Positions 47,097 through 58,716 are shown, counted from the first letter of the stretch. The stretch: DNA of 64,000 nt from Bretschneidera sinensis (GCA_023935145.1 CM043698.1:67631001-67695000); one strand, 5' to 3'. Translations and numbers: made by a program. The notes: generated from the sequence alone by a model not told the origin.

Positions 47097-48250
47097 TTGC
47101 ATTATTTTTCTCAACACGTGGCCTCCATCTCCCGAGCCTCCAGCAACCGCCACCAGGCCACCCGACCCAGTTTCGAGCAGTGTAAAATACTGTTCGAGAC
47201 TATATTTAACATAGATGAGGACTTCAAGAGTTTGGACTCCACAAGATGGGCGGTCCAAGAGTTCAAGGCTCGGGGTCTTAAGCGACTGTTCAAGCCGGTC
47301 TGTTCGATGGTATATACTCGATTCGTGGTCAGCTTCTATGAGAACATGACCTATGACTGCACTTGACCGGAGATTCTATCATCCTCAGTCCAGGGCAGAT
47401 TCATAGAGTTGACCACTGTTGATATCGCTGATTTACCGAACTACTGTGATGAGTCCCCTCCAGAGGACAACTATATGGAGAAGCAGCCAGACCCATTTTC
47501 TCTGCCCCATATCATCGAGGACATGTGTGCGGGCCAATATGCGGACTGTCACAACAACGTAGGGAGCCGGTCGAGGTTGCCTCCCCGCTTATGGTTCGTG
47601 GACTCTGTCCTCCAACGTAACGTGTGCCCTTTGGGGCACAAGACTCAGAGGAGGGATTAGTTTTTCAGGCTCTCTATGCCTTTCACTGGGGTCACTGGTA
47701 CTCCATCCCAGCAGTCATATAGAGTTAGATACATAAGTTCTGGGACAGCGTGCATAACCGTCAGACCACCACAGCTAATGCATGGGGACTCCCTTTCCTC
47801 TTCTTGCTCAGCCACATCTTCAAGAAGAAGGGGATTAGAGGCTCCTCTATAGATGGGCTAGTTAGCGATCATCCATTCTTTAGGAGGGCCCAGTGGAGCC
47901 TCAGCCAGTCCCACATGCCTCGAGGATCCCGGGTGCCGATTCCTGTTGCTGAGCCTGTAGCGGATGATCTTATGGACACTGAGCACCCAAAAGTGAGCCC
48001 TTCGAGGGAGGAAGACCAGCCAGATATGGGATCCACCGCATCCCGACCCTTTCTCGAGGAGTAGTCCTCCCTTCGGCGTGTGCTCTCTGATATTCACAGA
48101 GAGGATAGGGAGGCGAGACTATTGATCCATCAGCGGATGGATGGGTTGGAGGCACAGTTCGCATGACAGAAGGTGATGCTACAGGCCATCCTCAATCGCC
48201 TACCTCCCACACCCGGTACCTCTTCGACTGCACCACCTGATGACCAGCAG
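47097..48250 (+). pseudogene. Element 3 second ORF, Transposase_32-like plant protein
   Basis: About 385 codons interrupted by TGA at 47,364, TAG at 47,658, a frameshift near 47,700 and TAG at 48,062. Landmarks in order are RPSFEQCKILFETIF, EFKARGLKRLFKPVCSMVYTRFVVSFYENM, GRFIELTTVDIADL, LPPRLWFVDSVLQRNVCPLGH, WGLPFLFLLSHIFKKKGI and a C-terminal coiled-coil tract (DIHREDREARLLIHQRMDGLEAQF). The layout fits the so-called putative plant transposon protein family (Transposase_32), often carried by pol-less Gypsy-type elements. Its real function is unknown. The assignment is by pattern memory. Confidence 0.6.
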
Positions 48251-49222
48251 TGAGATGATACCCCTTCTGGCTGAAGACGTAAAATTTAGCGCTCATGGGA
48301 GGCACCCCAAAACATGTCATTTTCATTATACTATTTTCTTTTATTAATATTCATGTTTATATTTAAATGTTTATTATCCATATTTCTTGTTTTCTGGCAC
48401 AATATTTATTTTTCTTTGTCAGGAACTTAGTGCGTGCATCCAGTTCAAGTTTGGGGGCTTGTATGAGCAATGCAAGCAATCTAGTTCTCCATCTCCCACG
48501 TCAGATCTTTTCATTTCACACACACATTGGGGACAATGTGTATATTAAGTTTAGGGATAGTGGGAGACACTGACACATGCACACACTAGGTCCCAGTTTT
48601 TTTTTTTTTTTTAGAAAAGATAAATGCATATTCATTTTGTGTTAAAAATTTTGGTTGATCTAAAATATGATAAAAATTCATTGGTAATCTTAAAAGCTAG
48701 AACATATAGTCTTGTAATAGGAATTTTAAAAAGTTTAGTTACCTACCTCAAGGCACTTAAAAACTCACGAGTTTGATTCAGATCTAACACAAGCACATTA
48801 GCACGTATTTGCGTGGGGTATGACATATAATTCTTATGTATATGTTTCCATGACCTAACTGTAATCAGAGCTTGATTCAGAGTTTGGACACCATTTTTGT
48901 TCTATTTGATAAGGAATTCGATAAAAGTTTGGGCACTGAAACACTATACAGTAAAATTATTTGGAAGCTCCATCTTCTATGTGCTAATTCATCACACACA
49001 AATCAAATTTGCGATGCCTTAAGACAACCTTAGGTAAGTAACATGAGGTTTTAAAATCCTTATTCATTACAAAAATGTGTTTTTATTATAAACTTACTCA
49101 TGAACGATCATCATGATTTTATGTGCAACCCAAATTTTTGAATATCATGAAGAATGAATTTATTTTTAATTTTGTTTTGACATAGTCTTTCGTTTTGTGT
49201 TGCTAAGGTACTGGTAATATGT
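48251..49222 (+). other. Element 3 3' untranslated region
   Basis: Includes acacattggggacaatgtg and aagtttagggatagtggg (about 48,520-48,565), a conserved signature near the 3' end of Athila/Tat elements. Otherwise AT-rich with no frame. Confidence 0.65.
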
Positions 49223-49235
49223 AAGTTTAGGGGTG
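49223..49235 (+). other. Element 3 polypurine tract
   Basis: AAGTTTAGGGGTG immediately before the 3' LTR, at the expected plus-strand priming site. Confidence 0.7.
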
Positions 49236-50495
49236 TGATAAATGCTTAAATAGTCATATTTAAGCCCCTTAATTTACGATTGTTAGGCTATTTGTTTATC
49301 TATTTTAGTAGATTCTATTTCATTTTCATGTTTTATGTGTTTTTCACAGAGCATTGACAAAAAGATGACATTTTGGAGCTCTAAGGAGTAAAAAAAATTA
49401 AAGTTTTGCAATCCAGCAAGGTGCACTTGAAGGCACTTCCCTTGTGATCGAGTGCACAGGCACACAAGCGCACACATGCGCTCAAGTGCAGACGTATACG
49501 CTCGAGCACACACATACCAGAGGTGACAGAGCCAGATATGGAAAGAAGTCTCTGGACCTTGAATAGGAAATTATGGTTTTGGGGCACCCTTAAAGCCTTA
49601 TATATAGCCTTGTAAAACATATAAACCATACCTTTTGTTTGAGACTTGAAGTTGCAAGCTTGTAGAGGAATTGACGACTTGTCTCCTTAGTCTTCTTCGG
49701 GTTTTATTTTTCTATTTTTGTTTAATTATGGTTATAATGTTTAGTTCAACTAGCATGTGTAACTAAACTCTTATAGGGCTCGATTGGAGCCCTAATTATG
49801 CTTTGCACATATATATTCATTGATTACCTTTGCCTATAGCCATGTTATAATGCTTAACTTGATTAATACCTGTTTGTATTTAAATTCCTCATATGTGTGT
49901 GTCTGATCAACTTATGCATGTGGTATGGATTTGTTAGTTGAATTAATTTGGATGACTGAGTCCTGGGTTCAACAATACAAAAGATATCCACACCGGATTC
50001 TTGGGTTAATCAACATGGGAAACCGGGAGCAGACCAAGCCCTAGGTCCCGTGTGGTTATCGATCTCTATAGCCCTTATGCTCTCTTAAGGAACGACTTAG
50101 TATACACCCATGCTGAATCCCTTAAGAGAGAAAAAAGTTAGAGTATACACTATGCCTAATTCGTTGCTTAGGGAGATCAATTGCCTAAGGTGTGGACCAA
50201 GCCCTTAGGTTGACAACCATTAGGTAGTCATGATAAGGCTAGAGCATTGGCACCTTACTTAGTGGGAAAGTGTAATTAGTGGTGGATATCACAGCCCTAT
50301 GTTCTTATTATTATTAACTCACACTTTACATTTATTTCTCTTTTTACTTTGAGAAACTAATTCTAAATCAAAGTTTACCAATCCCTGTGGAAATGATCTT
50401 GCACTTGCACACTATGCTACCATTGACCTTAAGCACTTGCAAGTAAAACAAGTACGATTATTTACTTATTTATTTAGGTAGATGAACGCACAATA
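49236..50495 (+). repeat. Element 3 3' LTR
   Basis: 1,260 bp, TGATAAATGC to GCACAATA. The terminal CA of the 5' LTR is TA here (point change). Followed by gcaac, the target duplication. Confidence 0.92.
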
Positions 50496-50500
50496 GCAAC

Positions 50501-50855
50501 CCATTCTTTTGCATCTAGTATTTATACGAAATCTATTGATGCTAGTGCTAGTCTTTTGATGCATACGATTATTGTTGAGGTTTCTACTAGAGATATGGTT
50601 ATTATCAGGACAATCTATCGAGGTTGTGTGATTAATATTGCTGATAGATAATTTGAAGTTGATTTATTGACTTTAAATACGACTAATTTTGATTTAATTC
50701 TAGAGATGAATTGGTTATCTACATATCATGCTTGGGTAGATTGTTTTAGGAAAAATATGGCGTTTAAGATACCTGGACATGAGGAGTTTAATTTTTTGGG
50801 AGAACGTAAGATACTTGCTAATTGTCTTATTTCTGCCTTAACTGCTAGTAAATGA
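50501..50855 (+). pseudogene. Element 2 protease, downstream part
   Basis: Continues the interrupted protease with HSFASSIYTKSIDAS and, after a TAA at 50,648, FEVDLLTLNTTNFDLILEMNWLSTYHA, the conserved end of the Gypsy aspartic protease. A TGA at 50,853 lies where element 1 has TGG (Trp). Confidence 0.88.
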
Positions 50856-52265
50856 TTGAAGAAGGTTTGTGAGGGGTATTTGGCATATGTGGTGGATTCT
50901 AGTAAGGAAAGTAGAAAGTTAGAAGAAATCTTGGTAGTGAAAGATTTTTCTAACATATTCCCTGAGGAGTTGTTTGGTTTGCCTCTCAATAGAGAAATTG
51001 AGTTTTCTATTGAGGTGATTCCAAGATCAGCACCCATATCCGTAGCATCAGCTGAATTGAGAGAGTTGAAAGTTCAGCTTTAGGAGTTGCTAGATAAATA
51101 GTTTATCCGACCTAGTATGTCACCTTGGGGAGCCCCAGTGTTGTTTGTCAAGAAAAATGACAGGACAATGAGGTTGTGTATTGATTATAGATAGTTGAAT
51201 AAGATCACCATCAAGAATAGATATCCTTTGCCTAGGATAAATGATTTATTTGAGAAATTACAAGGAGCTAGAGTGTTTTCTAAGATAGACCTAAGATCGG
51301 GTTATCATCAATTGAGGATAAAGGAGAGGGACGTGCCTAAGACTACTTTTAGGACACGTTATGGCTCTTGTGTGTTCTTGGTGATGCCATTCGGGTTGAC
51401 TAATACTCCTGCAACATTTATGGACCTTATGAATCGAGTGTTTAAACCATTCTTGGGCAGATTTGTGATTGTGTTTATTGATGATATTTTGGTATACTCC
51501 AAGAATGAAGATGAGCATATACAACATTTGGAGATAGTGTTGGAGATTCTGAGGAGAAAGAAATTATATGCAAAGTTCTCTAAGTGTCTGTTTTGGTTGA
51601 GTGAAATATCTTTTTTGGGGCATGTTGTGTCAGGAGAAGGGATAGCAGTTGACCCACAGAAAGTAGAAGCAGTGCTGAATTGGGAAAGACCCACGAGTGT
51701 AACTGAAATTAGAAGCTTTTTGGGGTTGGTTGGTTATTATAGGAGATTTATCCAAAAATTTTCTATGATTGCTAGACCATTGATTAAATCGACCAGGAAA
51801 GACGTGAAGTTTAGGTGGTTAGAGGAATGTGAGAGAAGTTTTCAGCTGTTGAAAGAAAAATTGACTACTGCCCCAGTATTAGTGCTTCATTCTAGTGATG
51901 AAGGATTTGTGGTATATAATGATGCGTCACATCAGGGGTTGGGATGTGTGTTGATGCAACATTGGAGAGTTATAGCTTATATATCTAGGCAATTGAAGAA
52001 CCATGAGAGGAATTACCCTACCCATGATTTAGAATTGGCTGCAATAGTTTTTGCTTTGAAGATTTGTAGACATCATCTATATGGAGCCAATTGTGAAATT
52101 TTTACTAATCATAAAAGCTTGACGCATTTATCGACCCAGAATGAGTTGAATTTGAGGTAGAGAAGGTGGATGGAGCTGATTTGCGATTATGACTATACAA
52201 TTCATTATCATCCAGGAAAGGCTAATGTAGTAGCTGATGCATTGAGTAGAAAGGCTACAGGGAGA
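50856..52265 (+). pseudogene. Element 2 reverse transcriptase and RNase H
   Basis: The connection region is followed by RT motifs: [54 protein letters not shown] and the catalytic FIDD (51,474-51,485, intact). Then come [10 protein letters not shown] and RNase H ([47 protein letters not shown]) and [14 protein letters not shown]. In-frame stops lie at about 51,081, 51,098, 51,192 and 52,158. The 51,195-52,160 part is 321 codons open. In RNase H the usual FTDHKSL Asp is Asn, so RNase H is probably dead even where the frame is open. Together these would copy element RNA into DNA. Confidence 0.95.
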
Positions 52266-52383
52266 TTAACTGCTATTGGGAGTCATAATACTATCTTGAT
52301 GATAGAGTTAAGAAGAATGAGGATGCAGTTGAGTATCAATGATAGAGGAGTATTGATGGCGAATATGGTGAGACAATCTTCTA

Positions 52384-53665
52384 TTATTGATCATCTATAC
52401 AGATGCAGGGTAGAGATGAGGGGATAGAGAAGATCGGGTGGGAAGTGTTGAGTGGGAAGCCAACCGAGTTTAGAATTAGAGAAGATGGTATGGTGGTTTT
52501 GGGGCCTAGAGTTTGTGTTCCTAATAATGTGGAGATGAGAAAGGAGATACTAAGGGAGGCCCATGATTTTGTATATTCCATGTACCCAGGTAATAATAAG
52601 ATGTATAGGGGATTGAGACAGAATTATTGGTGGTAAGGGATGAAGAATGACGTAGCGGAATATATTTCTAGATGTTTGACTTATCAACAAGTGAAGTCTG
52701 AGAATAGACATCTAGCAGGTTTATTACAACCTCTTCCAGTACCTGAGTGGCCATGGGAAAAAGTGAGTATGGATTTTGTCTCTGGTTTTCCTTGTACCTA
52801 GAAGGGACATGACGTTATGTGGGTTATAGTGGATAGACTTTCTAAGTCTTCACATTTTCTTCCTATTAAAACTATCTGAAGTCCAGAAAAGTTGGCTGAG
52901 TTGTATGTAGCAGATATAGTAAAATTACATGGAGTACCCTTGAGTATCATATCAGATAGAGATTCTAGATTTAACTCTATATTTTGGAGGGGTTTCCAAG
53001 AAGCTATAGGTATACAATTACAGTTTTGTACAGCTTTCCATCCACAAACTGATAGGTAAATGGAGAGAATCATCAAAATACTAGAAGATATGCTGAGGGC
53101 AAGTGTATTGAGTTTCTCAATGAGTTGGGATGCTTATTTGCCTTTGATCAAGTTTGCATACAATAATCAGTATCAAACTAGTATTGGGATGACACTCTTC
53201 AAGGCTTTATATGGTAGAAGGTGTAGAACTCCAGTATGCTGGGAAGAAGTTGGAGTGAGAAAGATATATGGCTCAGAAATGATAGATTTGACTACTGATA
53301 GGACCAAACTGGTTAGGGAGAACCTCAGAGCAGCCCAGAATAGACAAAAGGGATATGCTAATAAAAGAAGACGACCTCTCGAGTTCCAAGTTGGTGATTG
53401 GGTATTTTTGAAGATATCTCTATAGAAGGGTGTGTTGAGGTTTAAAAAGAAAGGAAAGTTGAGCACGAGATTTGTGGGGCCATATGAGGTGATCGAGAGA
53501 ATTGGACCAGTAGTATATCGTTTGGATTTGCCTCCAGAGTTAAAGCAATTATATAATGTATTTCATGTGTCACTGCTGAGAAAGTACTTACACGATGAAT
53601 GCCATAGTATCTCGAATCAAGTGATAGAACTTCAGGAAGATTTGATTTTTATGCAAGTATCGGTC
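52384..53665 (+). pseudogene. Element 2 integrase, C-terminus truncated
   Basis: The HHCC domain is recognisable as YPGNNKMYRGLRQNYWW and CLTYQQVKSEN, but two zinc ligands (usual HPG His and the second Cys) read Tyr. The core has SMDFVSGFP, IVDRLSKSSHF, GVPLSIISDRDSRF (second Asp kept) and YNNQYQTSIGM. The C-terminal GPYEVIERIGPVVYRLDLPP (GPY/F module) and NVFHVSLLRKYLHDE follow. Stops lie at about 52,634, 52,799, 52,877, 53,057 and 53,424, with a frameshift near 52,405. The protein end runs directly into LTR sequence after DLIFMQV, so the last part was deleted with the LTR 5' part. Confidence 0.93.
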
Positions 53666-53712
53666 GGCATGTGGGAAGATGTTCCCTAATAATAATTCAT
53701 ACATTGCATCTA
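53664..53712 (+). repeat. Duplicated 50-bp LTR scrap at the truncation point
   Basis: Carries gcatgtgggaagatgttccc through the attgcatc phrase. It repeats the sequence found properly at about 53,767-53,815 inside the LTR remnant, marking complex end joining at the deletion. Confidence 0.75.
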
Positions 53713-54404
53713 TATGCTGGAAATGAAAGAACCGTGAGGGGGCCGGTCTAAGATAAAAAAAAAATATGTCGACATGTGGGAAGGCATTCCCTAATAATAA
53801 TTCATACATTGCATATGTTTTACATGTTGATTTTATTATTGAAGTGTTGTTGATATTATGTATTTATTTATAAACAAATAAGTCTCACAAAGAGACATTT
53901 ATAGTGAGAAAGAGACATAGAAGTATGATATGATAGGAATCATTTAAATGTTAGACTATGCGCCATCATCCAGTCATATGAGGTATAAATGATTAAATAT
54001 TAAAAGGCTATCTATTCAAATTGAATACTTCAAGTAAATTTAATTCATTGAGCTTGTGAAGCTCATCTCTTATTGTACAATGATTTCAGGTAGCAGACAG
54101 GACAAATAGTCCGGTGGGTTGAGAGTCAAACAAAATCATTTTCTGTAAGCCACGTACGTGTCAACATGCTCAGAAAAATGAGAAAATGAAATAAAAATTT
54201 CATTTGTAAATATTCATGCATTTTACATTGTATATTATGTTTAAACTAATATCATATTGATGTACCTCCCCTATTGAGGGTTGATGATTACAGTAAAAAT
54301 TTCGGTTAGAATTATTTTTATTGTTGCATATATGTGTCCTGCTCGGATTTTCAAAATGTGATGACACCGTCTCGAGGGTGGCTAACTTGGGATGGGTTGT
54401 TACA
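53713..54404 (+). repeat. Element 2 3' LTR, truncated at its 5' side
   Basis: 692 bp matching 40,064-40,757 of the 5' LTR. About 1.2 kb is missing, including the promoter region and, with it, the polypurine tract. The outer end and target duplication are intact. Confidence 0.9.
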
Positions 54405-54409
54405 CAAGA

Positions 54410-55050
54410 AACTTATGACCATAACGTGTCCTAAAAGCAGTCTTAGGCACGTCTCCCTCATTTATCCTTAACTGGTGATAACCTAATCTCAGGTTTATCT
54501 TAGAAAACACTCTCACTCCTTGCAACTGCTCAAACAATTCATTTATCCTGGGTAAAAGATATTTGTTCTTATTCAATTATTTATAGTCTATACACAATCT
54601 CATCATTCCATCTTCATCCTTCATGAACAACACAGGGGCTCCCCAAATACATTAGGTCCGATAAATTGTTTATCTAAAAATTTTTGAACTTCCAACTCTT
54701 TTAACTCAATGGATGTCACTCTGTAGGCTGCTATTAAATATATGTGATGAACTTGGTATCACATCAATAGAGAAATTTAATCTCCTTACTAGGAGGCAAC
54801 CTAGACAACTCATGAAGAAATACATCAGAAAAAATCTATCACTACTAAGATTTCTTCTAACTTCCTATTTTCCTTTTTAGAATCCATTGTGTATGCTAAA
54901 TACTCCTCACAACCCTTCTTCAACCATCTCCTAGTGGTCAGAGCAAAATAAGATAGTTGGAGAGTATCTTATGTTCTCCCTGAAAGTTAAACTCCTCATG
55001 TCCATATCTTGAACATTACCTTCTTTCTGGAACAATCAACCTAAGCGTAA
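54410..55050 (-). pseudogene. Element 1 RT fragment, upstream half
   Basis: Minus strand ends in RTRYGHKF next to the target duplication. Reading back are [19 protein letters not shown], a stop where Gln of DYRQLNK is expected, GAPVLFMKDEDGMM-like, and the RWLKKGCEEYLAYTMDS connection region. Decayed by stops and small indels. Confidence 0.85.
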
Positions 55051-55059
55051 TACGTCGAC

Positions 55060-55330
55060 AACCAATTCATTCTCAAAATTAAATGAAATTATATCATATT
55101 CAAAGATAATAAGTCAGCTTCAAATTCTCTATCACTAATACAAATCACACAACCCTTGTAAACATTTATGATTATCACTCTATCTCTAGTAAGAACTTCA
55201 ACAAAAATAATTTGCATCAAATGACTAATACATACTTCAATTGACTTCATATGAATACTAGATGCAAAAGAATGGGTTGCACCAAGATTAAATAACATTG
55301 ATATGTCCACTTTCTCTATACATAAAACAC
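55060..55330 (-). pseudogene. Element 1 protease
   Basis: Minus strand MLFNLGATHSFASSIHMKS, then VEVLTRDRVIIINVYKGC and DREFEADLLSLNMI. The catalytic Asp is Asn (FNLGA for FD.GA). 73 codons open at 55,089-55,310. Confidence 0.88.
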
Positions 55331-55379
55331 TTCAAATTATGACATTTCTAGGATAAATATCTTATCTGAATATATCTAT

Positions 55380-56554
55380 GATAAGCTTTTGTCTCTCAAT
55401 CATACATCAGATTACCACTTCCTTTTGGTTGCATACTTACTTCCTCTACCATGACTCCCAGTTCCCATAACCTGTCTCCCAAAGCTAAGGGTCCCACCAA
55501 TAGTATTATGAGCTACAGAAGTAATAGATCCTGCTTGCCTCTAACTCTGTACTTCAGTTCCCTATAACAAACAATGCCTCCTCTGGGTGGTCTCCTACCC
55601 TGCACATTAATACTGGTACCACCTCTGGGTTTCTCAAATCTAGACTTCTTCCGCCAATTCCTCATTCCTCTAATTTTCATCACATCCTTCTCAATCTGAA
55701 ATGTTATATCCACTAATCTGACATAATTCATTTGCCTTTTGTAAGATAATTTTGATCAAATCTTGAAACATAGTTCATCTATGAACCTATTACACTTCTT
55801 CTCCTCTAGGTCTACCATTTCTGGTACAATAATTGATAAGACCACAAATCTGCTATCATACTGAGCAACAGTCAATATATTTACCCCAAATAAATAAAAT
55901 CTCTATCTTGTTTGGCTCTAGAGGTATAAAGAAAGTATATATCAAGAAAAACCTCCTTAAACCTATTCCAGGTTAAGGGTCTATCAATGTTTGTACTTAC
56001 TCTGTGAAGAATATCCTCCCACCATTATAAGGCCTCTCTCTCTCATTTAAACGTAGCAAAGATGACCCTTTGCCTGTCAGTCATTGGTAAAATATCAAAT
56101 AATCTCTCTACATGTTTCACCTATAACTCAGGCTTAAAAGGATTCATAGATCCTTTAAACAATAAGACATTCGACTTAATATATCTAGCAAAATAATCTT
56201 TCTGCATCTCGTGCATAAACTCACTTTTCCCCCTTTTGAACATTTACCATTACTGGGTTTATAACAACATCAGGCACTGCCCTAGCCTGTTCATCAAGTC
56301 TATGCTATAGGCTATCAACTCTATCATCTGTTACATTCATTTTCTCAAGAACATGTGTAAGGGCTTATCTTAGCTCATCTCTTTCAACTTTAGATTCTCT
56401 CACACATTTACTAATATCAATTATACTATCAACACGTTCCCTTCTAGGAACCACAGATTCAAACTCAATCTTGACTTGTCAAAAATATTGGGGGCCTACC
56501 ATGCCCTCTCAAATCAACAACTCTAACTCTAGCTCTAGCATATCCACGTGTCAT
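55380..56554 (-). pseudogene. Element 1 gag
   Basis: Starts at ATG complement 56,552-56,554 (MTRGYARARVRVVDL), homologous to element 2's gag start. The C-terminal part (55,513-55,731) has DITFQIEKDVMKIRG and NVQGRRPPRGG, where the Gln codon is CAG. Many stops between. The zinc knuckle region (about 55,380-55,440) is barely recognisable. Confidence 0.82.
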
Positions 56555-56634
56555 CCTCAGACTATTAAAATATAATTTATTTTAATCTTCAACTTTCTTA
56601 CTTTTTATGCAGTCTATAGAATCATAAAACATAA

Positions 56635-56647
56635 TGCTTTGATACCA
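56635..56647 (-). other. Element 1 primer binding site (tRNA-Met type)
   Basis: Minus strand TGGTATCAAAGCA a few bases inside the 5' LTR. One change from TGGTATCAGAGCA. Confidence 0.85.
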
Positions 56648-56651
56648 AAAT

Positions 56652-58716
56652 TGTAACGACCTACTCGGGTTGGCCACCCCCGAGACAGTGTCATCACATT
56701 TTGAAAATCTCAGCACAACACATATATACAACAATAAAAATAACACCAATAGAAATTTTTACATCAATCTTCAACCCTTAACAGGGGAGATACATCATTC
56801 TGATCTTGACTTAAACATTATATACAACGTAAAATGCATGAATATTTACAATTAAAATTTTATTTTATTTTCTCATTAGTCTGAGGATGTGGACATGTAC
56901 GTGGCTTACAGATAATGATTTCGTTTGAACTTCAACTCACCAAACTATTTGTCCTGCTTACTACTTGAAATCATTGTACAATGAGGGATGAGTTTCACAA
57001 GCTCAGTGAATTAAATTTACTAGAAGTATTCTATTTGTATAAATGGTCCTTCAATATTTAATCATTTATATCTCACACAACTTGATAATAGCATTCTACT
57101 ATCACTACACATACCATAAGTTTCATTCTTTATCAATCTCTTCTTTTTATATATTGGTTCACCTTAAGACCATCAATTATCTCATAATTACCTCGTTATG
57201 AGGTTCACAACATAAAGTCTACCATTTAGATGGTTCTTATCATATCATACTTCTATGCTTCTTTCTCACCATAACTGTGTCTCCGCGAGGCTCATTTATC
57301 TATAAATAAAAGTGCAATAACAAACAACACTTCAGTATTTTAGTAATGCAGTCAATATTTCAAATAGATGCAATGCATGAATTATTATTTGGGAACGTCT
57401 TCCCACATGTCGACATGTTTTTATCTTAGACTGGCCCCCTCTCGGTTCTTTTATTTCCAGCATATACTAGTTGTCACGGTATTTATTTCTAGCATATATC
57501 GACTGTCACTGTTTTCCTTTATTTCCAGCATATATCGCCTGTCAAGGTTTTTCAATTCAACTAGCCCCCTCCCGGTTCTTTTATCTTATATACATGCATA
57601 TGAACAATTATATGAAATATGTATATGAACAGTAATATAAAAACAAATATAAATTCAAATATTTAAATTAACTATCTTGATTAATCTCAATTTATTATTA
57701 AAAGAAATTCCACTAAATTTCTCTCCTCATAAATCACATCAAATCATCCATCATAACTTGTTAAGATCCACTAAATTCATCTCCTCATAATTCGTATCGA
57801 AACATCAATCGTAGATCATCAAGAATTTCACTTATCACTTTTATTATTAAATCAACTTATTATTCCAAAAATATTATTTCTCACATGATAATTTTCACAT
57901 GTCCAAAATTCCTATCATACCTATCAATCAATTTTTCATCTACCACCAAAGCATAAGCTAATAATTTATTTTAATATTATCACTAGATATTTCATTTTTA
58001 TCTAGATTACTTAAAGTAAATCTAACTCACCACATAGCATTTAGAGCTACCCATGGATCACCTCCTTGCCTTTCCCGTTCCTCTCAGTAATTGCCCCCGA
58101 TTGCTGATCGTCAACACCTGACATAATATTTATATTAAATATCTAATTTATTCTTAAATTCTTCCTAATTTATACCCTTTGAAAATTCCCACTTTGAATT
58201 CTAGGAAATTTTATGTATGCTAAAATAAAAAATAAACTTCATGTTATTACCTTCTATTTTTCTTAGTGCTTCCCGTGACTCTCTATAAAATTCTTCCGTA
58301 AATCCCTTTAAAATTTTGCTCTTTCAACCTTTCTTCCGACTCCCAAGTGTTTAGAAAAAATGAGCAGTTTGAATTGTAAAATGAAGAAACCAGACAGGAT
58401 TTGATAAAAAATAAAAAAAACTAAAATATTTATATAAAATCACAACCTCAACAGCCCCCCTACAACTCATGCCGCGAAATTGAAATGTGTATAACATGCA
58501 AATGTCTTCCTTTTTACTTGGCAGCAGGTGGTACATTTTTTGTTTTTACTTTCAATTATTTTCTTTGTTTTTCTTCAACTTCATGCTACCACGATTTTTT
58601 TTAAAGAATTGTTTTATTCAAATAATAATAAACCTTTCACATATATTTTATTTTAATTCTTGATCATATTTATTAAATTATTTCTTTATCCTTACTTTAC
58701 GAATACGAGTATTACA
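56652..58716 (-). repeat. Element 1 5' LTR
   Basis: 2,065 bp partner of 34,579-36,646. Contains the minisatellite at 57,450-57,570 and a TATA-like box at 58,427-58,436 (minus). The C run expanded in the other LTR is short here. Confidence 0.93.
58427..58436 (-). promoter_or_regulatory. Possible TATA box of element 1
   Basis: TATATAAATA on the minus strand in the U3 part of the 5' LTR. The phrase is also present in the 3' LTR (about 36,318-36,327). Confidence 0.4.

Larger units (their letters stand above)
42157..50495 (+). mobile_element. Element 3: Athila-like Gypsy retrotransposon lacking reverse transcriptase
   Basis: Innermost insert, flanked by gcaac (42,152-42,156 and 50,496-50,500). 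LTRs are 42,157-43,422 and 49,236-50,495. The PBS matches tRNA-Asp, as usual in the Athila/Tat group. Internal order is gag, protease, a short conserved ORF, then a Transposase_32-like ORF, a conserved gacaatgtg block and the PPT. No RT, RNase H or integrase is found in the 5.8-kb interior, so it would depend on an autonomous relative. It is decorated throughout with GCG(A/C)TCGAGCGCAC motifs. Confidence 0.92.
38850..54404 (+). mobile_element. Element 2: Ty3/Gypsy LTR retrotransposon inside element 1
   Basis: Flanked by the 5-bp duplication caaga (38,845-38,849 and 54,405-54,409). The left LTR is complete (38,850-40,757). The right LTR has lost its 5' part (remnant 53,713-54,404). LTR ends, PBS and proteins match element 1, so it is the same family inserted in the opposite direction. 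Domain order is gag, protease, RT, RNase H, integrase. The protease is split by element 3. Numerous stops and several lost catalytic residues make it non-autonomous. No chromodomain is seen; the integrase C-terminus is cut by the LTR truncation. Confidence 0.93.
34579..58716 (-). mobile_element. Element 1: Ty3/Gypsy LTR retrotransposon (outermost, minus strand)
   Basis: Bounded by LTRs at 34,579-36,646 and 56,652-58,716 that start TGTAA and end TTACA. It is flanked by the 5-bp duplication gtagt (34,574-34,578 and 58,717-58,721). The uninterrupted site is seen in copy A at about 9246. On the minus strand the order is 5' LTR, tRNA-Met-type PBS, gag, protease, RT, RNase H, integrase, PPT, 3' LTR: the Gypsy order. 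The body is split inside RT by element 2. All domains are decayed. Without the inserts it is about 8.6 kb. Confidence 0.93.

Noticed and set aside
47097..48250. A true envelope gene in element 3
   Set aside because: No signal peptide, transmembrane segment or glycosylation-rich surface region; the pattern fits the Transposase_32-like family better.
42157..50495. A working host gene at 44,045-44,878 (277 codons)
   Set aside because: It is clearly an Athila-type gag between LTR, tRNA-Asp PBS and protease.
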